NCBI RefSeq assembly: GCF_051014685.1
Contig: NW_027478534.1
Location: 434,001-498,000, forward strand
DNA length: 64,000 bases
Direction: 5' to 3'
Origin: Ptiloglossa arizonensis
Taxonomy: Eukaryota > Arthropoda > Insecta > Hymenoptera > Colletidae
The position numbers were made by a program, and so were the translations under genes. The notes below the pieces were generated by a model. The model worked only from the letters and a program-made list of their open reading frames with translations. It ran no database searches and was not told the DNA's origin. The stretch's first letter is position 1, and each line of letters starts with the position of its first letter. Below are positions 53,641 through 62,200 of the stretch, one piece after another.

Positions 53641-53684
53641 GCCGCGCCGGGGGCACGGCCCTGGGACCGTGCCGTCGGCGCGGC
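53641..53684 (-). other. 3' UTR hairpin 5 (9 + 7 bp stem with one internal loop)
   Basis: The outer arms are 53641-53649 and 53676-53684, the inner arms GGCACGG (53652-53658) and CCGTGCC (53667-53673). A symmetric 2x2 internal loop separates them and the terminal loop is 8 nt. Confidence 0.8.
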
Positions 53685-53701
53685 CGCACCCCGGCTCGTA
53701 C

Positions 53702-53740
53702 GCTCCCGAGGGCGGCTCTGGCCTCTCCGCCCTCGAGAGC
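53702..53740 (-). other. 3' UTR hairpin 6 (9 + 4 bp stem with one mismatch)
   Basis: CGAGGGCGG (53707-53715) pairs with CCGCCCTCG (53727-53735). A C/A mismatch follows, then GCTC (53702-53705) pairs with GAGC (53737-53740). The loop is 11 nt. Confidence 0.8.
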
Positions 53741-53823
53741 GTCGCCGTCCCTTACTCTACCCACCCCTCAGACGACGGGCGGTGGCACGAGCCTCAAGGG
53801 CTACGCACCCCCGCCCGCCGCTC

Positions 53824-56800
53824 TCAGGGTGGCCTCCCCGGCCCTTCCGGAGGCCCACCCGCCCCCGGCCTCGGACGGGGCCTCGCTCGCGGTCTCCCGC
53901 TCTCGCGAATGCGGCTCGCGGCCTCCTTCTGCGAGATTACCTCCTCGCAGAAGGAGGCCACGGCCCGCCACTTCGTCTCGCTGCCGAGCATGGCCTGTAC
54001 CACGCCCGGCAGCGATAGGTCCGCCCCAATCACGGCCGTGAGGACACGGCGCTCCACCCCCCAGGCCGGACACACCTCGAGGGTGTGTTGCGCCGTGTCC
54101 TCGTCCGCTGGACAGTGCCAGCAGCGCGCCGCCTCTTCCACACCGATCCGGCACAGGTACTGACCGAAGCATCCGTGCCCGGACAGCACCTGCACCAACC
54201 GGTAGGTGAGTGAGCCGAAGCGCCTACCCAGCCACTCAAACAGGACCGGCCGGATAGCCCGGACAGTCCTCTGGCCGAACAACGGCTCGGCCAGCCGCTG
54301 CTGCCAAAGCTGCAGCATGGACTCCCGGGCCTGGCGCCTCAGGGCCTCCACCTCGCATCCCGCCAGGACCACCCCATCCTCGCGGGCGCGCATGCGGCCC
54401 TCGTAGAAAGCCGCATGCGCGCCCGCGATCAAGTCCGCCGGGGGTAGCCCTGACAGGACGCTCGCCGCCTCATACGAAACGGTCCGGTACCCCCGGGCGA
54501 TCCGCAGTGCAAGCCGCCTTTGAACCCGGCGCAGCAATACCTTGCTGCGCCGGGAGGCGGCCAGGTCGCCCGCCCAAACGGGGGCCCCGTATAGGGCCAC
54601 CGAGTGGACCATTCCCGCGTAGAGGCGGCGAACCCGGTCACTCGGGCCCCGCAGGTTGGGGAGGATACGGCCCAAAGCGCCAACTATCCCCTCCAACCGC
54701 GGGGCCAGGGCCCGGAAATGGCCCTCGAAGCGCCAGTGGCTGTCGAGGTGAAGTCCCAGATATTTCATCTGAGACCTCACCTCGACGTCTGTCTCACCCA
54801 CCCGGATCAGGGGGGGAGGCGGCTCTCCCCGGGGTCTATACATCCCGAGTACCTCGGTTTTGTGGAGAGCCACCTCCAAACCGATCCCCCTGATCCGGGA
54901 GACGACGCGCCGGACACCGTCCTCGGCGGCCCGAACAGCCCCCCTCCAGTCCCCCCCGACGGCCAACAACAAGGTGTCGTCCGCATAACATGTCAGACTG
55001 ACGCCGTCGGGGAGGTCTTCGGCCCGCAGGACGGTGTCGTACCCGAGGTTCCACAGCAGGGGTCCTAACACCGACCCCTGCGGAACCCCGGAGTACACCG
55101 CTCTCCTCTCCGTCCCGCACCGGCCCGGATACTCGATCCACCTGTCGCGGAGGTAGTCCTCGACGACTGCCCTAAGGTAGGCGGGGACTCGATGTTCCTC
55201 AAGCCCCCGCCTAATCGCCGCCCAGGGTAGGGTGTTAAACGCATTGGCGATGTCCAAGGACACCGCCAATGCCACCCCACCCCGGGAGACCGCCGAGGCC
55301 GAGAGGGACCGGACGCGTCGAATCGCGTCGATCGTCGACCGGCCCTCCCGGAACCCGAACTGACACTCCGCCAGCCCGGGCCCACCCCGCGACAGGTGCC
55401 CGACGATGCGGGCCGCCACGACTCTTTCTAGGAGCTTGCCCACATCGTCGAGCAGGCAAATCGGCCGGTACGCGGACGGAGAGTCCGCGGGCCTACCCTC
55501 TTTCCGGAGGAGGACCATTCGGGCCACCTTCCATGCGGAGGGGAATCGCCCGGCCTCCAGGCAGCGGTCGAATAGCTCCCGGAGACCGTCACCCAGGACG
55601 TCCGCGGCCAAGACCAAGACTCGGCCGGGCACTCCCGAAGGACCCGGGGCAGTATCCTTCGCCCCGAGTCTTCGGATGGCCGCGGCTAGCTCCCCAGCCG
55701 AGACCCCCAGCTCCGCGGACCAGGTGGTCGGGTCCGCAGAGGGACGTGGCCCGCTCTCCCCCACGATCGGGAAGAGCGTGTCGACCACGTCCCTCAAGAG
55801 CTGGGGGTCGAGACCCTCGGTGATCGGGGGGGCCCATGGCCGGAGTTTATTCAGAACTATCCGGTATGGGCGCCCCCATGGATCCCGCTCGAGGGTCTCG
55901 AGGAGCTCCTTCCAGCTCTGGGCCTTGGCCCGTTTGATGGCGACCTGCAGAGCCCTCTTTCCCGCGCGATAGGACTCGTACAGTTCCGCCGCCCTAGCCC
56001 GCGCGCCGTCGTCGCCGTTCCGTCCGGCCCGACGACGCGCGCGGGTGTACTGGCGTCGGGCCCGGACGCATGCTGTCCGCAATTCCCCGATTTCGCCCGA
56101 CCACCAGTACACCGCCCGACGAGGAGACCGCGGCCCGGCCCGGGGCATCGCCGCGTCGCAAATGCGCGCGACGGCGCTCCCGAGCCGAGCCACGGCCCCC
56201 CCCAGGTCGGGCAGCCTGGTCTCCCGTCGAGGCCAGGTTTCGGCTAGAGCGGCTGCCACCAGGACGTCCTTGTCAAGGCGCCGAAGCGCCCATCTGCGTG
56301 GTGGTGGTGGGGCGCTACCCGCTCCCGGGCGGAGGTGTCGGTGCGGGGCCGCGGCGGCCTCGGGGGAGGTCAAGACCACGCGGATATACCGGTGGTCCGA
56401 TAATGTCTCCTCCCCCACCACCACGTCCCACCCGGACACCATACGCGCGGCGCCGGGGGATCCAAACGTCAAATCCACTATGGACCCTCCCCCGCGCCGC
56501 ACGCACGTCAGCTCCGACCCCCGGTTAATCAACCGGAGGTCGAAGCCCGCCGCCCAGTCGCCCAGAGCCTCGCCCCTCCGATTGGTCCTGGGGGACCCCC
56601 ATGCCACAGACCAGGCATTGAAGTCCCCCAGGACCAGCACCGGCCGGGGCGCAATCCTTGTGAGGCACGCCCCCACCCCGGCCAAGTACTGCTCGAAGGC
56701 AGCAAGGCCGCAGTTGGGCGAAACGTAGCACCCCACCACGGCGACTCCCCCCCACTGGACGGCGACGAATCCCGCCCCGTTCTCCAGTAAGGAGAACGGA

Positions 56801-56997
56801 GGGGACCCGTCACCGCCCTGCCACACAGCCGCCACCAAGCCGCCCGCATCCCCCATCCAATGCGGATGGTCGGGGACGCGGTACGGCTCGGCGGCGACTG
56901 CCAGACCACCCCCCCACTCCGCCAGCGTCTGACACATCAGGTCCTGCGCTGCACGGCAGTGGTTGAGGTTGGCCTGCAGGAGGAGGCGGGGAGCCAT
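53824..56997 (-). CDS. LINE ORF2: APE-type endonuclease and reverse transcriptase (1,057 aa)
   Basis: This protein nicks the target and copies the LINE RNA onto it (target-primed reverse transcription, in the nucleus). Residues 1-205 are an APE-like endonuclease with the expected residues: Asn10, Glu37, Gly-Asp125-Phe-Asn127, Asp175 and Ser200-Asp201-His202. Reverse-transcriptase motifs follow: PGPSGVPG (451-458), AYRPICLL (509-516), QFGFREGRS (546-554), Asp582 in SLDIANAFN, GVPQGSVLGP (638-647) and the catalytic Tyr671-Ala-Asp673-Asp674. Near the end is a CX2CX8HX4C motif (Cys959, Cys962, His971, Cys976). No RNase H domain is visible. Length and order fit the R1 clade. The start is the ATG at 56997-56995, overlapping the ORF1 stop, and the stop is TGA at 53826-53824. 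No frameshift or internal stop is present, and every catalytic residue I looked for is there. Confidence 0.95.
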   Translation of the reverse strand: MAPRLLLQANLNHCRAAQDLMCQTLAEWGGGLAVAAEPYRVPDHPHWMGDAGGLVAAVWQGGDGSPPFSLLENGAGFVAVQWGGVAVVGCYVSPNCGLAAFEQYLAGVGACLTRIAPRPVLVLGDFNAWSVAWGSPRTNRRGEALGDWAAGFDLRLINRGSELTCVRRGGGSIVDLTFGSPGAARMVSGWDVVVGEETLSDHRYIRVVLTSPEAAAAPHRHLRPGAGSAPPPPRRWALRRLDKDVLVAAALAETWPRRETRLPDLGGAVARLGSAVARICDAAMPRAGPRSPRRAVYWWSGEIGELRTACVRARRQYTRARRRAGRNGDDGARARAAELYESYRAGKRALQVAIKRAKAQSWKELLETLERDPWGRPYRIVLNKLRPWAPPITEGLDPQLLRDVVDTLFPIVGESGPRPSADPTTWSAELGVSAGELAAAIRRLGAKDTAPGPSGVPGRVLVLAADVLGDGLRELFDRCLEAGRFPSAWKVARMVLLRKEGRPADSPSAYRPICLLDDVGKLLERVVAARIVGHLSRGGPGLAECQFGFREGRSTIDAIRRVRSLSASAVSRGGVALAVSLDIANAFNTLPWAAIRRGLEEHRVPAYLRAVVEDYLRDRWIEYPGRCGTERRAVYSGVPQGSVLGPLLWNLGYDTVLRAEDLPDGVSLTCYADDTLLLAVGGDWRGAVRAAEDGVRRVVSRIRGIGLEVALHKTEVLGMYRPRGEPPPPLIRVGETDVEVRSQMKYLGLHLDSHWRFEGHFRALAPRLEGIVGALGRILPNLRGPSDRVRRLYAGMVHSVALYGAPVWAGDLAASRRSKVLLRRVQRRLALRIARGYRTVSYEAASVLSGLPPADLIAGAHAAFYEGRMRAREDGVVLAGCEVEALRRQARESMLQLWQQRLAEPLFGQRTVRAIRPVLFEWLGRRFGSLTYRLVQVLSGHGCFGQYLCRIGVEEAARCWHCPADEDTAQHTLEVCPAWGVERRVLTAVIGADLSLPGVVQAMLGSETKWRAVASFCEEVISQKEAASRIRESGRPRARPRPRPGAGGPPEGPGRPP
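53920..53959 (-). other. Perfect 16-bp hairpin inside the ORF2 3' end
   Basis: The arms GGCCTCCTTCTGCGAG (53920-53935) and CTCGCAGAAGGAGGCC (53944-53959) flank an 8-nt loop. It covers ORF2 residues 1013-1026 (VASFCEEVISQKEA), about 100 bp before the stop codon and upstream of the 3' UTR hairpins. A perfect 16-bp stem in coding sequence is unlikely by chance and may be part of the 3' RNA structure (inference). Confidence 0.85.
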
Positions 56998-56999
56998 TA
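56995..56999 (-). promoter_or_regulatory. TAATG stop-start overlap between ORF1 and ORF2
   Basis: On the minus strand the ORF1 stop TAA and the ORF2 start ATG share one A. The same UAAUG arrangement in SART1, an R1-clade element, is known to couple ORF2 translation to ORF1 termination by reinitiation. The same mechanism is likely here. Confidence 0.85.
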
Positions 57000-57803
57000 T
57001 TTGATGGCCTCCTCACCGCCTCCTGGTGGCACCTCCGTGAGGACGGCGGCGGGGCCGATGTCCACCTCCATCGCAGACACCAACGCCGTCGCCGCCTCCG
57101 ACCTCTTCCTTGCGGCCGTCGCGTCGGTCGCGGCCAGGTCCGCGGGCGCCGCGGCGCTCGCAGCTGGGGCCGCTCTCACCGGCGCCGGGAGCGGCCCCGG
57201 CGCCCCTCTCCTCTGCCCTCGTCGGGATGGGGGGGTACATTGCTTCCCCCCCATTCGGTGCGCGGCGGGTCTCCCCATGTCCGCACACAGCGGGCACTTG
57301 GGGGCCGCCGCGCAGTGGCTCGCGCGGTGGCCTTCGGCACCGCAGCGGTAACAAGCACCGCTGCGGTCCACCGCGGAGGTGCACCGCTGCCTGACATGGC
57401 CCGTCTCCAGGCAGCGGTAGCACTGGAGTGGGCGTTGGGCGAGGACCTCGATCCTCGCCGACACCCACCCCACCACGATCCTCCCGACTGCTTCTAACTT
57501 CCGGGCAGCCGGAAGAGGGCACCGTGCCCACACCGCTCCCAGGCCGGAGGAGGACCGCCGGACCTCCCCGGTCCGGATGTCCCCCTCAGAGCAGCCACCG
57601 GCCTGGGCCAGCGCCCTGGCCACCTCCTCCCGGGTGACCGAGTCGTCCAGCCCACAAACGCGCAGCTCCGCGCTCTTTGTGGGCCGGGCGACCCTGACAC
57701 CCCGGGGTGCCAAGGCCTCGCCCAGCTTTTCGGCCAGTCGGTCCGCCCTGGCTGCGTTGTCGGGGCCGCTCACGCGCAGCATGAGCGCCCCCGTCACCGC
57801 CCA

Positions 57804-57806
57804 TCA
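57804..57806 (-). other. In-frame TGA inside ORF1
   Basis: After Ile-Glu-Ser-Val-Arg-Pro the resumed frame has TGA, then continues open for 269 codons through the zinc knuckles with no frame change. It follows CCG, so CGA to TGA by CpG transition is a simple origin. Confidence 0.75.
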
Positions 57807-57885
57807 CGGGCGGACCGACTCGATGGCGAGTGCGGCCAAGGATATCTTTTCCTTGGCCGCCGCCATCACCTCCCCGTAGGAGACG

Positions 57886-57893
57886 CCCCCCCC
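57886..57893 (-). other. Frameshift site in ORF1 (run of eight G on the minus strand)
   Basis: Upstream codons end in Val-Pro-Glu-Gly-Gly. In the present frame a stop comes seven codons later (TGA at 57868-57866). The frame giving the expected continuation (Val-Ser-Tyr-Gly-Glu-Val) is reached if the run had nine G. It could be a real one-base loss or a homopolymer sequencing error. Confidence 0.75.
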
Positions 57894-58909
57894 TCCGGGA
57901 CGGTCAGCATGACTGCTGCCGTTGAAGGGGGGCGTCCCAGACGGGGCTTCGCCCTCCCTGCCTTTCCGTCCCTCTTCGGGGCAACCGGCGGGGGAGGCGG
58001 CGGCACCCGGGCCGCCCTCCTCGCCGTCCTTCCCGCCCTTCGGCCAAGGACCTCGGTCCACAAGGGACCGGATGGGGGCGGCGGCGGAGGCATTTGTGCC
58101 CCCGCCGCCCCCCCCACCACGGCACCCTTGCCCTTCGTCTCTGCCGCAGGGCCCGGAACCGCGATGGTCCCCCCCTGCGGTCCCCCGCCCCTCGGTTGTT
58201 TCCCGGGCCCGGTCCTCCGTCCCGCCGGCGCTCCGTCCTTGGGGCGAAGCGCCGCCCGTATTTCCCCCCGGATGACGGCCATCATGGCCGCCATCTTGGC
58301 GTCCATGAGGAGCTCGATGCTCCTCGTGGACGCCGCTGGCGTGGGGGGAGCTCCCGCTTTCCCTCCCCCACACGTGCATACGCCCGTCGGCCCCGGATGA
58401 GGGCGCCTCCTAAGGGCGTCCGATTCCCTCCGCAAGCAGTCCAGCTCGTCCTGCAGCTTCTCCACACGCTGCCTTAGCTGGGCGTTCGTGCACTCCAAGG
58501 CAGCTGGTACACGGCGTCCCAGCTCCTGGAGAGCCCTCCGCGCCTCCGTCGCGGCCTGGCCAACCGACCTCGCGGAGGCTGTAGTCAGCCCCCGCGAGGT
58601 GGTGGCCACCTTCTCAATAGACCTCAGGGACGAGGCAATACGGGCCGATACATGGGCCGTATCCTCGTCCCTGAGGTCCTCCTCCCCGTCGGTCACCGTG
58701 AGCAACGGTGGAGCAGCGGACGTGGACGGATCTTCCTCCGTCCTCCGCCCCTCCACCGTCCTGCGCCTCTTTACGCCCGCGGCGCTGGTCGCGGACGCCA
58801 GGGACGAGACCGACGCCGTCTCGTCCCCCTCCTCGAACGGCGCCGGGTGGGGCACGAGTGCCCCCTCCGTCGCCACCCCTCGCGCCACGCGCACCGTCCC
58901 CCCTCCCCC

Positions 58910-58922
58910 TTTTTTTTTTTTT
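58910..58922 (-). other. A13 run at the ORF1 N-terminus
   Basis: Thirteen A on the minus strand encode the end of Ser and four Lys, followed at once by G-rich codons. The left-edge copy has the same thirteen (392-404). Such a run is prone to slippage during copying or transcription. Confidence 0.8.
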
Positions 58923-58939
58923 GAGTTTGTTTTATCCAT

Positions 58940-59242
58940 TTTGGATCCCACGAGTAGGTCGGAACGTAAGTCGACCCGGGCAGAGCCGCCATACCCGGGC
59001 AGGCCTAAATACTCCGGGGGGTCGGCAGGTACCCCGGAGTTGGCCGCTTGGGATTGGGGCCTCCCCCCCAACCACGCATCCCATCACCGCGCACCGCAGC
59101 TTAGGATTGGAGGGCAATTTATAGAGTTACCATCCTCGCGGCCCGGGCGGTAAAGCCAAGGCCCCCGTCCCTCCTGCCGTCACGTACCACTGTCAAAGCC
59201 AAAAGAGGAATTGGGAGTGGGTCGTTGCGACGACCAACAGGA
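58940..59242 (-). other. LINE 5' UTR (complete copy)
   Basis: These 303 bp hold a 9-bp inverted repeat (59011-59019 with 59032-59040, ACTCCGGGG and CCCCGGAGT) and, at the very 5' end, GGTCGT-TGCG-ACGACC (59220-59235). The sequence CCCGGGCAG is present twice at 58974-59002. No promoter motif is recognised. Confidence 0.8.
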
Positions 59243-59256
59243 ATCTCGCGAACGGA
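59243..59256. repeat. Target-site duplication, copy at the LINE 5' end
   Basis: ATCTCGCGAACGGA, then TTGACCAATCCG, restores the satellite monomer beyond the element. It matches 53217-53230. Confidence 0.9.
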
Positions 59257-62200
59257 TTGACCAATCCGCAAAATTTCTGTTGCCTCTGAAAGTAGAAACT
59301 CGCCCGATTACAACGGTATGCGTACTTTTCCCCTAGGCCGTTCTAGTTATTCGTTTCGAGAATCAGAACTGCGAAAATTTTGAGTTTCTCAAGCGTTTCT
59401 TACATCCAAACGGCCATATCTCGCGAACGGATTGACCAATCCGCAAAATTGCTGTTGCATCTGAAAGTATAAACCCGCCCGATTACAACGGTATGCGAAC
59501 TTTTCCCCTAGGCCGTTCTGGTTATTCGTTTCGAGCATCAGAACTGCGAAAATTTTGAGTTTCTCATGCATTTCTTACCTCCAAACTGCCATATCTCGCG
59601 AACGGATTGACCAATCCGCAAAATTTCTGTTGCATCTGAAAGTAGAAATTCGCCCGATTACAACGGTATGCGTACTTTTCCCCTAGGCCGTTCTAGTTAT
59701 CCGTTTCGAGTATCAGAACTGCGAAAATTTTGAGTTTCTCAAACGTTTGTTACCTCCAAACTGCCATATCTCGCGAACGGATTGACCAATCCGCAAAATT
59801 TCTGTTGCATCTGAAAGTAGAAACTCGCCCGATTACAACGGTATGCGTACTTTTCCCCTAGGCCGTTCTAGTTATGCTTGCCGAGCATCAGAACTGCGAA
59901 AATTTTGAGTTTCCCAAGCGTTTCTTACCTCCAAACTGCCATATCTCGCGAACGGATCGACCAATCCGCAAAATTTCTGTTGCATCTGAAAGTAGAAACT
60001 CGCCCGATTACAACGGTATGCGTACTTTTCCCCTAGGCCGTTCTAGTTATTCGTTTCGAGCATCAGAACTGCGAAAATTTTGAGTTGCTCAAGCGTTTCT
60101 AACCTCCAGGCTACCATATCTCGCGAACGGATTGACCAATCCGCAAAATTTCTGTTGCCTCTGAAAGTAGAAACTCGCCCGATTACAACGGTATGCGTAC
60201 TTTTCCCCTAGGCCGTTGTAGTTATTCGTTTCGAGCATCAGAACTGCGAAAATTTTGAGTTTCTCATGCATTTCTTACCTCCAAACTGCCATATCTCGCG
60301 AACGGATTGACCAATCCGCAAAATTTCTGTTGCATCTGTATGTAGAAACTCGCCCGATTACAACGGTATGTGTACTTTTCCCCTAGGCCGTTCTGGTTAT
60401 TCGTTTCGAGCATCAGAACTGCGAAAATTTTGAGTTTCTCATGCATTTCTTACCTCCAAACGGCCATATCTCGCGAACGGAATGACCAATCCGCAAAACT
60501 TCTGTTGCATCTGAAAGTAGAAACCCGCCCGATTACAACGGTATGTGTACTTTTCCCGTAGGCCGTTCCAGTTATTCGTTTCGAGCATCAGAAATGTGAA
60601 AATTTTGAGTTGCTCAAGCGTTTCTAACCTCCAAACTGCGATATCTCGCGAACGGATTGACCAACCCCCGAAATTTCTGTTGCATCTGAAAGTAGAAACT
60701 CGCCCGATTACAACGGTAGGTGTACTTTTCCCCTAGGCCGTTCCAGTTATTCGTTTCGAGCATCGGAACTGCGAAAATTTTGAGTTTCTCATCCGTTTCT
60801 TACCTCCAAACTGCCATATCTCGCGAACGGATTGACCAATCCGCAAAATTTCTGTTGCATCTGAAAGTAGAAACTCGCCCGATTACAACGGTATGCGTAC
60901 TTTTCCCCTAGGCCGTTCTGGTTATTCGTTTCGAGCATCAGAACTGCGAAAATTTTGAGTTTCTCAAGCGTTTCTTACCTCCAAACTACCATATCTCGCG
61001 AACGGATTGACCAATCCGCAAAATTTCTGTTGCCTCTGAAAGTAGAAACTCGCCCGATTACAACGGTATGCGTACTTTTCCCCTAGGCCGTTCTAGTTAT
61101 TCGTTTCGAGAATCAGAACTGCGAAAATTTTGAGTTTCTCAAGCGTTTCTTACATCCAAACTGCCATATCTCGCGAACGGATTGACCAATCCGCAAAATT
61201 TCTGTTGCATCTGTATGTAGAAACTCGCCCGATTACAACGGTATGTGTACTTTTCCCCTAGGCCGTTCTGGTTATTCGTTTCGAGCATCAGAACTGCGAA
61301 AATTTTGAGTTTCTCATGCATTTCTTACCTCCAAACGGCCATATCTCGCGAACGGAATGACCAATCCGCAAAACTTCTGTTGCATCTGAAAGTAGAAACC
61401 CGCCCGATTACAACGGTATGCGTACTTTTCCCGTAGGCCGTTCTAGTTATTCGTTTCGAGCATCAGAAATGTGAAAATTTTGAGTTGCTCAAGCGTTTCT
61501 AACCTCCAAACTGCGATATCTCGCGAACGGATTGACCAACCCCCGAAATTTCTGTTGCATCTGAAAGTAGAAATTCGCCCGATTACAACGGTATGCGTAC
61601 TTTTCCCCTAGGCCGGTCTAGTTATTCGTCTCGAGAATCAGAACTGCGAAAATTTTGAGTTTCTCAAGCGTTTCTTACATCCAAACGGCCATATCTCGCG
61701 AACGGATTGACCAATCCGCAAAATTTTTGTTGCATCTGAAAGTAGAAACTCGCCCGATTACAATGGTATGTGACTTTTCCCCTAGGCCGTTCTAGTTATT
61801 CGTATCGAGCATCAGAACTGCGAAAATTTTGAGTTTCTCAAACGTTTCTTACCTCCAAACTGCCATATCTCGCGAACGGATTGACCAATCCGCAAAATTT
61901 CTGTTGCATCTGAAAGTAGAAACTCGCCCGATTACAACGGTATGCGTACCTTTCCCCTAGGCCGTTCTAGTTATTCGTTTCGAGCATCAGAACTGCGAAA
62001 ATTTTGAGTTTCTCAAACGTTTTTTACCTCCAAACTGCCATATCTCGCGAACGGATTGACCAATCTGCAAAATTTCTGTTGCATCTGTATGTAGAAACTC
62101 GCCCGATTACAACGGTATGTGTACTTTTCCCCTAGGCCGTTCTGGTTATTCGTTTCGAGCATCAGAACTGCGAAAATTTTGAGTTTCTCATGCATTTCTT

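Larger units (their letters stand above)
53255..53823 (-). other. LINE 3' UTR, rich in perfect hairpins
   Basis: These 569 bp lie between the ORF2 stop and the A tail. At least six inverted repeats with 8-14 bp arms are packed into 53400-53740. In R1-clade elements the 3' UTR is bound by the reverse transcriptase for target-primed reverse transcription, so structured RNA here is plausibly the recognition element (inference). Short open frames crossing this region look like chance in GC-rich sequence. Confidence 0.85.
56997..58939 (-). pseudogene. LINE ORF1 (gag-like, three zinc knuckles), broken by a frameshift and a stop
   Basis: ORF1 protein binds the LINE RNA and forms the particle that carries it. 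The start is the ATG at 58939-58937 (A at -3, G at +4); the frame runs on upstream, but only with non-ATG codons. Codons 1-357 are open: a lysine/glycine N-terminus, a likely coiled coil at about 152-177 (leucine-rich, Gln-Leu-Arg-Gln-Arg-Val-Glu-Lys-Leu), and proline runs. The frame is lost at the G8 run at 57893-57886; the expected continuation lies in another frame, as if one G were missing. That second frame then meets TGA at 57806-57804 and runs on to TAA at 56999-56997. The last part holds three zinc knuckles, two of CX2CX4HX4C and one of CX2CX8HX6C, at about 57422-57237, after a stretch that could be an RRM-like fold. Unbroken length would be near 650 aa. Confidence 0.85.
53231..59242 (-). 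mobile_element. Full-length R1-clade LINE inserted in the satellite (6,012 bp)
   Basis: On the minus strand the order is 5' UTR, ORF1 with zinc knuckles, ORF2 with endonuclease and reverse transcriptase, 3' UTR and a 24-nt A tail. It is flanked by a 14-16 bp target-site duplication of satellite sequence. The base composition is strikingly GC-rich next to the roughly 43% GC satellite. The ORF2 start (Leu-Gln-Ala-Asn-Leu-Asn-His-Cys-Arg-Ala-Ala), the CX2CX8HX4C motif near the ORF2 C-terminus and the TAATG junction are features of the R1 clade. Several members of this clade insert into defined repeats such as 28S rDNA or telomeric repeats. ORF2 is intact but ORF1 carries two lesions, so this copy is probably not autonomous as read. 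Confidence 0.93.

Noticed and set aside
53258..54163. Plus-strand open frames of 120-190 codons opposite the LINE 3' UTR and ORF2 end
   Set aside because: They are antisense shadows of GC-rich sequence, with proline/arginine/serine-rich translations and no recognisable domain.
56997..57797. A separate 266-codon zinc-knuckle gene starting at 57797
   Set aside because: The first codon is GTG, and the same frame continues upstream past the TGA at 57804-57806. It is the C-terminal part of ORF1.
57866..59071. ORF1 start at 59071
   Set aside because: The codon there is TTG. The first ATG in this frame is at 58939, with a good context, and the upstream stretch reads as 5' UTR.
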